Positions 33,419 through 41,185 of a DNA stretch of 46,062 bases are shown in pieces. The notes beneath the pieces were generated by a model that searched no databases, was not told the DNA's origin, and worked only from the letters and a program-made list of their open reading frames with translations. This stretch comes from Clostridia bacterium. GTDB lineage: Bacteria > Bacillota > Clostridia > Oscillospirales > CAG-272. The stretch covers positions 1-46,062 of the forward strand of contig JAFTUH010000020.1 of the NCBI GenBank assembly GCA_017466375.1, in the 5' to 3' direction. Made by a program: the position numbers and the translations under genes. Numbering within the stretch: position 1 is the first letter of the stretch; every line of letters starts with the position of its first letter.

Positions 33419-34324
33419 TCAGGATTCTGCCTGCTGTTTTTGCCCCTTGCCGTGTCCGCGCTCCGGCAGTTTCAGAACAGTGATTTTGTCACGGTGGTAG
33501 GAGCGGATTACGGTGTTTCCTTGTTTGTCGGTCAGTGCGACCTTAAGCATACCGGTCATCGGAGAGATTTCTGTTACATTACCGGTGCCGTCATCCGTTT
33601 TGACCCGTGCACCTACCGGCGGCGTAAGGCGAAGCTCCTCCTCGTACGTATTATATTCGTAATTGAGGCAGCACATGAGGCGTCCGCACGTGCCGGAAAT
33701 TTTCGCGGAATTGAGCGAGAGATTCTGCTCCTTGGCCATTTTAATGGTGACCTGCGCAAAATCGCTCAAAAACGTAGAGCAGCAAAACGGGCGTCCGCAG
33801 ATACCGATGCCGCCCATCTTCTTCGCCTCATCTCGTATACCGATCTGGCGGAGCTCGATGCGCGTACGGAACACGGAGGCAAGATCCTTGACAAGCTCGC
33901 GGAAATCGACGCGTCCTTCGGAGGAGAAATAGAAGATGAGCTTGTTGTTGTCAAACGTGTACTCCGCGTCGATCAGCTTCATCTCCAATTTATGCTCGCG
34001 GATCTTTTCCAGGCATATATCAAACGCATTTTTTTCGAGCGCGATATTTGCCTCGTGCCTTTCGATATCATTCTGGGTCGCAATACGTGCGACGGGACGC
34101 AATGGCGGTACAATTTCCGATGTCGGCACGGATTTGTTGCCAACGGTGACGACGCCGTACTCAGTGCCGCGTGCTGTTTCGACAATGACAGGTGTGTCAG
34201 CCTTGATGGTGAGTTTTCCGGGAGCGAAATAGTATACTTTACCGGTATCGCGGAACCGTACGCCGACGACCTCGGTTGTTTCGGGTGCACCGAAATTTTG
34301 GTGCAGTCTGTTATCTTGAGCCAT
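33419..34324 (-). CDS. ricT: PSP1-domain protein RicT (YaaT)
   Basis: A 301-residue PSP1 protein. Conserved blocks are VVGVRFRDTGKVYYFAPG, YGVVTVGNKSV, DNNKLIFYFSSEGRVDFRELVKDLA, and the Cys-rich GGIGICGRPFCCSTFL and ISGTCGRLMCCLNYEY, which bind Fe-S clusters in B. subtilis RicT with RicA and RicF. The Ric complex works with RNase Y in RNA turnover and promotes sporulation. ricA and ricF are not in the window. The ATG at 34324 is 21 bases from the nearest ribosome site, AAAGGAA; an in-frame ATT at 34339 is six bases from it and could be the start. Confidence 0.9.
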   Translation of the reverse strand: MAQDNRLHQNFGAPETTEVVGVRFRDTGKVYYFAPGKLTIKADTPVIVETARGTEYGVVTVGNKSVPTSEIVPPLRPVARIATQNDIERHEANIALEKNAFDICLEKIREHKLEMKLIDAEYTFDNNKLIFYFSSEGRVDFRELVKDLASVFRTRIELRQIGIRDEAKKMGGIGICGRPFCCSTFLSDFAQVTIKMAKEQNLSLNSAKISGTCGRLMCCLNYEYNTYEEELRLTPPVGARVKTDDGTGNVTEISPMTGMLKVALTDKQGNTVIRSYHRDKITVLKLPERGHGKGQKQQAES

Positions 34325-34365
34325 AATGTTATACGAAATGAATCGTTCCTTTCTAAGTTTGGGAA

Positions 34366-35442
34366 TCAGTGCTTGTTCATAAGAAGTCCGACGAAAACCG
34401 TTTGCACGGACGTATTGGCAAGGATTTGTTCTCGTGCCGTGAGTACATCATCGTATGCGCTGACGATGCGCGTCAGAGGGATTTTGTCTCCCACGGCGCG
34501 GCATTCATCCGGGTCAGAATAGAACAGCGGAGCAAGTGATGCGTTTTTCTTAATCGCGGCGATATCACGAAGTGCAGAAAGCACGAGTTCAAGCAGTTTG
34601 ACGGACTCCGCGCGGTCCTTCGGCAAATTCTTTAGAATCTGAACGCTTTCGGACGGATTGGCGCTGAAGAGAAGGGCGGCTATCCGCGCAGCATCGGCAC
34701 GCAAGGAGAGGATCGCTGCAGCCTCCTCAGAGGCGGGGACAAGCAGCCGTTTCGCCTGACCGACGGAGCCGCCTGCGGCAGAGACAGCCTTGCGGAAGTG
34801 TTCGCTTTGCGTACGTGCAAGAGTCTCGATCCGCGGATCATTTTTGAGGATTTCCGACAGCGCGTCGGTGTCGAAAATCTGCATCCGGAGAATCGGTGCA
34901 CGGCTGCGGATCGTTTCGAGGAGAGCCGCGGCATTTTCCGTCAGCAGGAAAAACACGGCGTACGGCGGCGGCTCCTCCAAGGAAAGGAGAAAGGCGTTCT
35001 GCGCCTGTACCGTCATCGTGTCCGCGTCCTCAATGACGTAGACTTTGGCGGCGTTTTCGTTTGGCGCAATCCATAGATCCTCACGGAGCTTACGGATGGC
35101 ATCCACGCCGAGTGTAGCGCGATCCTCCTCGCGTCCGACCATGAACACGTCGGGTGAAAAACCGTCACGGATTTTTCGGCAGGAAAGGCACTCGCCGCAC
35201 GGTAAAGGAAAGCGGTCGTCCGTACGTCTTTCGCAGGAAAGAGAGGCGGCGACGAGGCGGGCAAACGTGTGTTTTCCACTTCCGTACGGACCTTCCAGGA
35301 TGTATGCGTGACCGAGTCTTCCGCTAAGAAGATCACCGCCGATGATAGAGCGAAGGTGGTCGTTGGAAATCAGCGTCGGAAAAACGGATCGTGAAATCGG
35401 AAAGCACCCTCTCTCGTTCAAAATGGATATACAACTGTGCAT
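34366..35442 (-). CDS. holB: DNA polymerase III subunit delta-prime
   Basis: A 358-residue clamp-loader subunit if read from the ATG at 35442. Walker A is GPYGSGKHT, followed by the zinc-like CGECLSC and the SLEEPPPYA segment of the delta-prime family. The start is uncertain: the perfect promoter places transcription near 35444, so this ATG would be almost leaderless, and there is no ribosome site before it. The best site, AGAGAGGG (35414-35407), lies nine bases before an in-frame ATT (35397), which would give 343 residues starting where other HolB proteins start. It loads the sliding clamp and sits directly before ricT. Confidence 0.88.
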   Translation of the reverse strand: MHSCISILNERGCFPISRSVFPTLISNDHLRSIIGGDLLSGRLGHAYILEGPYGSGKHTFARLVAASLSCERRTDDRFPLPCGECLSCRKIRDGFSPDVFMVGREEDRATLGVDAIRKLREDLWIAPNENAAKVYVIEDADTMTVQAQNAFLLSLEEPPPYAVFFLLTENAAALLETIRSRAPILRMQIFDTDALSEILKNDPRIETLARTQSEHFRKAVSAAGGSVGQAKRLLVPASEEAAAILSLRADAARIAALLFSANPSESVQILKNLPKDRAESVKLLELVLSALRDIAAIKKNASLAPLFYSDPDECRAVGDKIPLTRIVSAYDDVLTAREQILANTSVQTVFVGLLMNKH

Positions 35443-35450
35443 ACACAAAT

Positions 35451-35479
35451 ATTATAACAAACTCATCGTTGAATGTCAA
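35451..35479 (-). promoter_or_regulatory. Consensus sigma-A promoter of holB-ricT
   Basis: On the minus strand a perfect TTGACA (35479-35474), a 17-base spacer and a perfect TATAAT (35456-35451). Transcription should start near 35444, only a few bases before the ATG at 35442. Confidence 0.9.
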
Positions 35480-35542
35480 ATGAATTTATTATTTTTTCAA
35501 AACGGGGCAAACTAAACGTACAAAAAAAGAGAGGAGCACGCT

Positions 35543-36373
35543 ATGAAACTGAATATGTTTGTGAAAGCCGAGCCGGAGCGTGCTGGTCGGGTGCTTATAA
35601 TCCTTTCAGTGGCGTTTTTGACGTGTTTTGCAGCTCTGATTGCCCTTGGCGGCGTGAGTGTATACGTTGAAAACAACCGGCGTGAACGTGCGGCACTTCT
35701 TACGGCGGCGGAGGTTTTGTCTGTCAGCGAAGCGTTGGAGGAAAGCGACGTTCAGGTTTCGTCGGCAGTTGCGGCATCCCATTCGGGGGATTTTCTGAGC
35801 GATGCGGATTGTCGCCTCCTCACCGAACTGATCGCGGCGCGTGATGCGCGCTTTTCAGCGTTTTGTGCTGAAATCCGGACTATGCTGGACAGCGACCGAT
35901 TTTCCGCAGCCGCTTTCGTGCGTGCACTGCGAGCGGCGTCAGACGATGTCGGGATTCTGTCCGAAGCTGCGCGTGTTCAGTCGCCGCAGGAGATGGCGTC
36001 CCTTATCGGCGTGCGTCGGGATTACGCATCGCTTGCCGCCGGATTTATCGGTGTGCGCAATATTTTCTCTGCGGAAGGTGCGTGCGCTTACTGTCAGAAT
36101 GCGGCTGTCATCTTCAGCGGTGAATCGGGACGTCCTATTGCGTATGCCGTGTCAGATCTGCCCGGAGACCCGCGGCTGTCAGAAGAGGCCTGCGTGAACT
36201 CGGCGCTGGCGTATGCGGCGGGAAAATTTGATCTGCGTGAGCTGAAACTGTTTGCGACGGAAATTCGAGACGGAATCTGCCGTGCCGTGATTGGAAATGA
36301 CGGCTGTACAGCGGTTGCAGGTGTACGGATGGACTCGGGCGCAGTCGTATATTTCTGGATAGAAAATATGTGA
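35543..36373 (+). CDS. Single-pass membrane protein of unknown function
   Basis: A 276-residue protein with a short basic N-terminus, one membrane helix (residues 18-40) and a long extracytoplasmic part. Residues 45-160 are helix-rich and Ala-rich. A pair of Cys in GACAYCQNAA lies near residue 182. The C-terminal LKLFATEIRDGICRAVIGNDGCTAVAGVRMDSGAVVYFWIENM has a PepSY-like strand-helix pattern, reminiscent of the spore germination protein YpeB, but I am not confident. GAGAGGAG precedes the ATG. It is divergent from holB. No function is assigned. Confidence 0.75.
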   Translation: MKLNMFVKAEPERAGRVLIILSVAFLTCFAALIALGGVSVYVENNRRERAALLTAAEVLSVSEALEESDVQVSSAVAASHSGDFLSDADCRLLTELIAARDARFSAFCAEIRTMLDSDRFSAAAFVRALRAASDDVGILSEAARVQSPQEMASLIGVRRDYASLAAGFIGVRNIFSAEGACAYCQNAAVIFSGESGRPIAYAVSDLPGDPRLSEEACVNSALAYAAGKFDLRELKLFATEIRDGICRAVIGNDGCTAVAGVRMDSGAVVYFWIENM

Positions 36374-36405
36374 GATATACTGATGTAATAAAATATAGGG
36401 AAGTA

Positions 36406-36434
36406 TTGCAAACAGAGAAAAAATGTGGTATACT
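36406..36434 (+). promoter_or_regulatory. Sigma-A promoter of the 36500 gene
   Basis: TTGCAA (36406-36411), a 17-base spacer and TATACT (36429-36434), 66 bases before the ATG. Confidence 0.75.
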
Positions 36435-36499
36435 GTACATTGGACTTATGCAGGCTTTGCACAGTCTGTCATCTCTATCGATTCCTTTGAGGTACACGT

Positions 36500-37447
36500 A
36501 TGAATACATCCCTGAAAGCTCATTTTTTGATTGACGACGTGATTTGGACGCTTCACGAAATTACCCGACGCCGTCCTGCCTCGTTGTTTGATGACCCGTA
36601 CATGGCGATGCTGAAAACAGCTTACGAACAGTACGGCATAAAGACACAGCTGAATCTGTTTTACAGAACAAACCGTGAGAATTATACGTGTGATTTTTCG
36701 CTTTCCGAAATGACGGATGCGTATAAGAATGAATTCTGCTCAGCAGCTGACTGGCTTAAATTCGGTGTGCACGCCGATTCGGAGTTTCCCGATTATCCCC
36801 ACCCGAACGTCAGCTACGACGAAATGAAGCAACTCTTTGACACCATCCGTCGTGAGGTTGTCCGTTTTGCCGGTGAGGATTCATTTACATACGGAATGTG
36901 CCCGCACTGGAATGCGATGAGCAAAGATGGCGTGCGTGCTTTGTACGATTGCGGCGTTCGTGTCATGGATGTTTCCGCCGGCGCGGCTATCGATTACGAC
37001 CCCGGCTTCCTTTCCGACGAGCATGAAGCGCGCCTCCTTCAAAACAGAACCCCTGACGCGCGTATGTACAACCGCGGCGGTCCGCTTACCGCAATCAACT
37101 GCTCGGTGTGCTCGTATAATCATTTCTCTCCCGAACAGCTGGAGAGAACGATTTTCACACATGATTGCATACCGGATGAAGAAACGGGAATGCTGTTCAA
37201 AAAATTCCATCTTCCTCTGTTCACTCTGAATGCGCTTTCTCTTGCAGAGATCGAAGACGTGTGCACGGCGCATGTCGGCAAGGACTATTTGGGCGTGTGT
37301 ATTCATGAGCAGTATTTTTACAGCCATTACTTCAATTTTCAGCCGGATTATGCGAAGAAAATTTTCAAAATGGGCGAGATATTCTCCCGTGCGGGGTATG
37401 AATTTGTCTTTCCCGATTCGTTTTTCGCGAAGGGAAGAACTGATTGA
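36500..37447 (+). CDS. Polysaccharide-deacetylase-like protein
   Basis: A 315-residue protein with a (beta/alpha)-barrel look and two features of NodB-type deacetylases: IDDVIW near residue 12 (metal-binding Asp pair) and FGVHADSEFPDYPH near residues 88-101 (His ligands). FTYGMCPHW near residue 130 may be the third motif. It has no signal peptide, so it would act inside the cell or on an unexported substrate. GAGG is eight bases before the ATG. It overlaps no neighbour but ends right before the coaE start, so the genes are likely co-transcribed. The catalytic class is not certain. Confidence 0.68.
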   Translation: MNTSLKAHFLIDDVIWTLHEITRRRPASLFDDPYMAMLKTAYEQYGIKTQLNLFYRTNRENYTCDFSLSEMTDAYKNEFCSAADWLKFGVHADSEFPDYPHPNVSYDEMKQLFDTIRREVVRFAGEDSFTYGMCPHWNAMSKDGVRALYDCGVRVMDVSAGAAIDYDPGFLSDEHEARLLQNRTPDARMYNRGGPLTAINCSVCSYNHFSPEQLERTIFTHDCIPDEETGMLFKKFHLPLFTLNALSLAEIEDVCTAHVGKDYLGVCIHEQYFYSHYFNFQPDYAKKIFKMGEIFSRAGYEFVFPDSFFAKGRTD

Positions 37448-38104
37448 ATGAAAGCTAAAAACAAAGTTCCGCTGATTGGGCTTTGCGGCAGAAGCGGCAG
37501 CGGCAAGGGCTACGTCTCCGCAAAATTTGCCGCGTACGGAATTCCGTCTGTCGACACGGACGCTGTATACCGCGCGATGACCGCACCGGCTGAGCAGTAT
37601 TCGCCGTGTATGCGCGAGCTTGTGGAGGCGTTTGGCGAGGGGATTGCGAACCCCGATCACTCGCTCAACCGACGTGCACTTGCCGAGATTGTTTTTGCTG
37701 ACGGAGCATCGGACGCGCTTGCAAAGCTCAACAGAATCACGCACGTACATATTCTCCGCGAGACGGTGCGGATTGCCGAAAAACTGGCATCGGACGGCGC
37801 ACGGGCGGTGATTGTTGATGCCCCGGTTCTTTTTGAAAGCGGATTTGATTCACACTGCGATTGTACGCTCTGCGTTGTCGCTCCCGAGGACGTTTCCGTT
37901 TCTCGCATTGTGAAGCGCGACGGCATTTCCGAAGAGGAGGCACGGAAGCGTCTCGCGGCACAGATTTCCGCAGAGGAACTGATCCGTCGCTGTGATTACG
38001 TCATTGAAAACGGGTATCACTGCAAGACGTTGGATACGCAGGTGGCTGCTGTTGTGCGGGCAATTTTTGATCGTTTTGAAATCCGGGAGAGTGCCGATGA
38101 ATGA
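37448..38104 (+). CDS. coaE: Dephospho-CoA kinase
   Basis: A 218-residue P-loop kinase with Walker A GLCGRSGSGKG (residues 11-21), the DTDAVYR motif near residue 37, and VDAPVLFESGF around residue 122, all as in CoaE. It phosphorylates dephospho-CoA in the last step of coenzyme A synthesis. It starts at ATG 37448 immediately after the stop of the deacetylase-like gene and overlaps the transglycosylase gene by eight bases. Confidence 0.95.
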   Translation: MKAKNKVPLIGLCGRSGSGKGYVSAKFAAYGIPSVDTDAVYRAMTAPAEQYSPCMRELVEAFGEGIANPDHSLNRRALAEIVFADGASDALAKLNRITHVHILRETVRIAEKLASDGARAVIVDAPVLFESGFDSHCDCTLCVVAPEDVSVSRIVKRDGISEEEARKRLAAQISAEELIRRCDYVIENGYHCKTLDTQVAAVVRAIFDRFEIRESADE

Positions 38105-38678
38105 AAGAGTAAAAAAAGGTATCCGCACAAGCGGTGTGATTCTGATTATCCTTGCTGCCGCCGTACTCGCGGGTTTTCTGTATCAGACCGTCTGGGATGC
38201 GATTGACCGAACACGCTATCCGCGCGATTTCAGCGAATACGTGAGCAAGTATTCCGATCAGTACGGCGTGCCCGAATATGTTATTTACGCCGTAATTAAA
38301 GTCGAGAGCGATTTTACAAGCAACGCCGTTTCCTCTGCGGGAGCGGTCGGACTTATGCAGATTACGCCGGACACGTTTGCGTGGATCTCCATGCTGATGA
38401 AACGAACAGCAGACAGCGGCATGCTGTACGATCCGGAAACAAACATTGAGTACGGAACATATCTCCTGTCGTATCTGTATATGCGCTACAATCGCTGGGA
38501 TACGGTGTTCGCCGCATACAACGCGGGAATGTCACGGGCGGATGAATGGCTGAAAAATCCCGAATATACGGATGATGACGGACGTCTTACGAATATTCCC
38601 TATAAAGAAACCGAAAAATACGTAAAGCGTGTCAATAAAGCCATCAGCGTTTATAAGCGCCTGTATGGCACACTCTAA
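38097..38678 (+). CDS. Membrane-anchored lytic transglycosylase
   Basis: A 193-residue protein with an N-terminal membrane helix (residues 10-32) and an SLT domain. Catalytic Glu70 is in IKVESDF; GAVGLMQITPDTF and the ENIEYGTYLLSYLY-like repeat region follow, with AAYNAG near residue 140. It cuts peptidoglycan glycan strands outside the membrane. The ATG at 38097 lies in the end of coaE with GGGAG upstream. The stop is near the M18 gene's ribosome site. Confidence 0.93.
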   Translation: MNERVKKGIRTSGVILIILAAAVLAGFLYQTVWDAIDRTRYPRDFSEYVSKYSDQYGVPEYVIYAVIKVESDFTSNAVSSAGAVGLMQITPDTFAWISMLMKRTADSGMLYDPETNIEYGTYLLSYLYMRYNRWDTVFAAYNAGMSRADEWLKNPEYTDDDGRLTNIPYKETEKYVKRVNKAISVYKRLYGTL

Positions 38679-38712
38679 CATTAAAAAATTACATCATGAA
38701 AGGAATATACAC

Positions 38713-40128
38713 ATGAGCGAAGAAAAGACCAGAGGACAGCTTCTCGCGGAGGAAGTGTTCTACAAGAAAAAGTCTGCATTTGAATCCTGGAGTGCAGAGG
38801 AACTTGCTGCCGCAAAGGATTACTGTGTCGGCTATGCAAAATATCTCGACGAAGGCAAGACAGAGAGAGAAGCAGTAATCACCTCCATCAAAATGCTTGA
38901 GGAGGCAGGATTCCGCGCATACAAAATCGGCGACAAGTTGCAGAAAGGCGATAAAGTTTACTACAACAACCGCGGCAAGAGCCTGTACGTGATGGCAGTC
39001 GGTTCGGAGGATATCAACTGCGGTGTCCGTGTTTCTGCGGCGCATATCGATTCGCCCCGCCTCGATCTGAAACAGCACCCCCTGTTTGAGAGCGACGGCC
39101 TCGGCTATTTCAAGACGCACTACTATGGCGGTGTCCGTAAATATCAATGGGCAACGATTCCGCTGGCGCTCCACGGCGTTGTGATTACGAAGGACGGTAC
39201 GAGCGTAGATGTCCGAATCGGTGATATGCCCGGCGATCCCGTGTTCTGCATCACGGATCTTCTTCCGCATCTTGCAAAGGATCAGAACACAAAACCGCTC
39301 GGCAGTGCTTTCACGGGCGAGGGCATGAACATCCTGATCGCATCCAGTCCGTATATTGAAGAGGACGGCACAGTCACTCCCGCGTCCGATAAGGTGAAGC
39401 TGTGCGTGATGGCATATCTGAACGAGAAGTACGGCATCACCGAATCCGATTTTATGAGCGCGGAGCTTTGCATGGTTCCTGCAGCCAACGCAGTCGATGT
39501 CGGCTTTGACCGCCTTCTTATCGGTTCATACGGACACGATGACCGCGTATGTGCATATCCTGCACTGACTGCGATGATTGAAAACGCAGGCAGCGAACAC
39601 ACGCTCATTTGCGTTCTTGCTGACAAAGAAGAGATCGGCAGTGACGGTGTCACCGGTATGCAGTGCTGCCTCCTGGTAGATCTGATTGATGAGCTTGCCA
39701 AGAATCTGAACGGCAATCCGAACGTCATCCGTGCGAACTCCATGTGCCTCTCTGCAGACGTGAGCGCCGGGTATGATCCGAACTATCCTGAGGTCTACGA
39801 AAAGCGTAATTCCTCGCTGATCAACTGCGGTGTTGCAATGGCAAAGTATACCGGCTCCCGCGGCAAGAGCGGCACGAGCGATGCAAGCGCTGAGTTTGTC
39901 GGCGTTGTCCGCATGATGTTTGAGCGCGACGGAGTGCTTTGGCAGACGAGCGAGCTCGGTAAAGTAGATCAGGGCGGCGGCGGCACCGTTGCTAAGTATA
40001 TCGCCAACGAAAACATCGACACGGTTGATATCGGTGTCCCCGTTCTCTCCATGCATGCGCCGTTTGAAATCGTTTCCAAAACGGACGTTTATTCTGCACA
40101 CAAGGCATTCTCCGCATTCTGCAAATAA
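38713..40128 (+). CDS. M18-family aminopeptidase
   Basis: A 471-residue metallo-aminopeptidase of the M18 group. The metal ligands are in SAAHIDSPRLDLK, DKEEIGSDG, and the C-terminal VLSMHAPFEIVSK; the repeated GGVRKYQW and GTSDASAEF segments are family features. It removes N-terminal residues from peptides in the cytoplasm, using two zinc or other divalent ions. The ATG at 38713 has GAAAGGA nine bases upstream. It is the fourth gene after the 36406 promoter. Confidence 0.94.
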   Translation: MSEEKTRGQLLAEEVFYKKKSAFESWSAEELAAAKDYCVGYAKYLDEGKTEREAVITSIKMLEEAGFRAYKIGDKLQKGDKVYYNNRGKSLYVMAVGSEDINCGVRVSAAHIDSPRLDLKQHPLFESDGLGYFKTHYYGGVRKYQWATIPLALHGVVITKDGTSVDVRIGDMPGDPVFCITDLLPHLAKDQNTKPLGSAFTGEGMNILIASSPYIEEDGTVTPASDKVKLCVMAYLNEKYGITESDFMSAELCMVPAANAVDVGFDRLLIGSYGHDDRVCAYPALTAMIENAGSEHTLICVLADKEEIGSDGVTGMQCCLLVDLIDELAKNLNGNPNVIRANSMCLSADVSAGYDPNYPEVYEKRNSSLINCGVAMAKYTGSRGKSGTSDASAEFVGVVRMMFERDGVLWQTSELGKVDQGGGGTVAKYIANENIDTVDIGVPVLSMHAPFEIVSKTDVYSAHKAFSAFCK

Positions 40129-40139
40129 GAGGCTCTGCC

Positions 40140-41102
40140 ATGAAGACAATGAACGAGTTGCTCTACGAAATCGGCATTATTCCCGTTATCAAGATAACCG
40201 ATCCAAAGAAGGCTGTTCCGCTTGCACGTGCTCTGTGCCGCGGCGGTCTTCCGGCGGCGGAAATCACGTTCCGTACCGCATGTGCCGCAGAGGCAATTGC
40301 CGCGATCGCTGCGGCTTGTCCCGATATGCTTGTCGGCGCCGGCACCGTTCTGAACGCGGAGCAAGCCGACCGTGCAAAGGCCGCCGGTGCGAAATTCATC
40401 GTCAGCCCGGGACTGAATCCGAATACGGTACGCCACTGTCAGAAAATCGGCATCCCGATTCTTCCCGGATGCGCAAACCCGTCCGATGTTGAAGCGGCAA
40501 TCGAGCTCGGACTTGATACGGTCAAATTCTTTCCTGCAGAGGCGGCAGGCGGCATTGGGATGATCAAAGCTATGTCCGCGCCGTATGGGAACATCCGTTT
40601 CATGCCGACCGGCGGTATCAATGCGGACAACCTGCTTGATTACCTGCGCTTTGATAAGATTATCGCTTGCGGCGGGAGCTTTATGGTGAAGGAATCCTTA
40701 ATCGAAGCGGAGGATTGGGATGCCATCGAGGCGCTCACCCGTGAGGCTGTGGTGAAAATGCTCGGATTTGAGCTGCATCATCTCGGTATCAATACCGACA
40801 ATGAATCTAACAGCCGTGCGACGGCGGATTCGCTTGCCAACCTGTTCGGTTTTGCCGCAGAGGAGCGTGCGGATTCCTTCCGTGCTTCCACGCTTTTCGA
40901 GATTCTGAAGGCACCCGGACGCGGTACGCACGGTCACATCGCGATCGGTACGAATTTTGTCGACCGCGCGGTGGCATATCTGGAAAGAATGGGTGTTGCC
41001 TTTGCGGAGGATACAAAGAAATTCGATGCGAAAGGCAAGCTCGTCAGCATCTATCTCAAAGACGAGATCGGCGGTTTCGCCTGCCATCTTGTTAAAAAAT
41101 AA
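40140..41102 (+). CDS. eda: KDPG/KHG aldolase fused to a VOC-like domain
   Basis: A 320-residue fusion. Residues 1-205 form a class I KDPG/KHG aldolase: catalytic Glu41 in AEITFRT, Schiff-base Lys129 in TVKFFPAEA, phosphate loop FMPTGGIN. Residues 210-320 form a single VOC (glyoxalase-like) module, with FELHHLGIN at its start and HIAIGTNFVDRAVAYLERMGVAF in its middle. The aldolase splits 2-keto-3-deoxy-6-phosphogluconate or related ketoacids; the role of the VOC part is unknown and one copy alone would normally need to dimerise to make a metal site. The gene is 12 bases from the M18 gene. Confidence 0.9.
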   Translation: MKTMNELLYEIGIIPVIKITDPKKAVPLARALCRGGLPAAEITFRTACAAEAIAAIAAACPDMLVGAGTVLNAEQADRAKAAGAKFIVSPGLNPNTVRHCQKIGIPILPGCANPSDVEAAIELGLDTVKFFPAEAAGGIGMIKAMSAPYGNIRFMPTGGINADNLLDYLRFDKIIACGGSFMVKESLIEAEDWDAIEALTREAVVKMLGFELHHLGINTDNESNSRATADSLANLFGFAAEERADSFRASTLFEILKAPGRGTHGHIAIGTNFVDRAVAYLERMGVAFAEDTKKFDAKGKLVSIYLKDEIGGFACHLVKK

Positions 41103-41106
41103 TCTG

Positions 41107-41153
41107 TATACGCACCACTCCCGCGCCAACCACGCGGGAGCGGTGTCCGTATA
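41107..41153 (+). other. Strong 18-bp RNA hairpin before prfA
   Basis: TATACG (41107-41112), CACC (41113-41116) and CTCCCGCG (41118-41125) pair with CGCGGGAG (41133-41140), GGTG (41142-41145) and CGTATA (41148-41153). One A-C mismatch and a two-base bulge interrupt the stem. No T tract follows, so termination is unlikely; it may protect, process or regulate the prfA transcript. Confidence 0.7.
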
Positions 41154-41185
41154 TGCACGATACTGTTTCGAAGGAGGCAATCAAC

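Noticed and set aside
33440..34522. A 360-codon plus-strand frame over ricT and holB
   Set aside because: It crosses two real genes on the other strand and the gap between them, which no real gene would do here.
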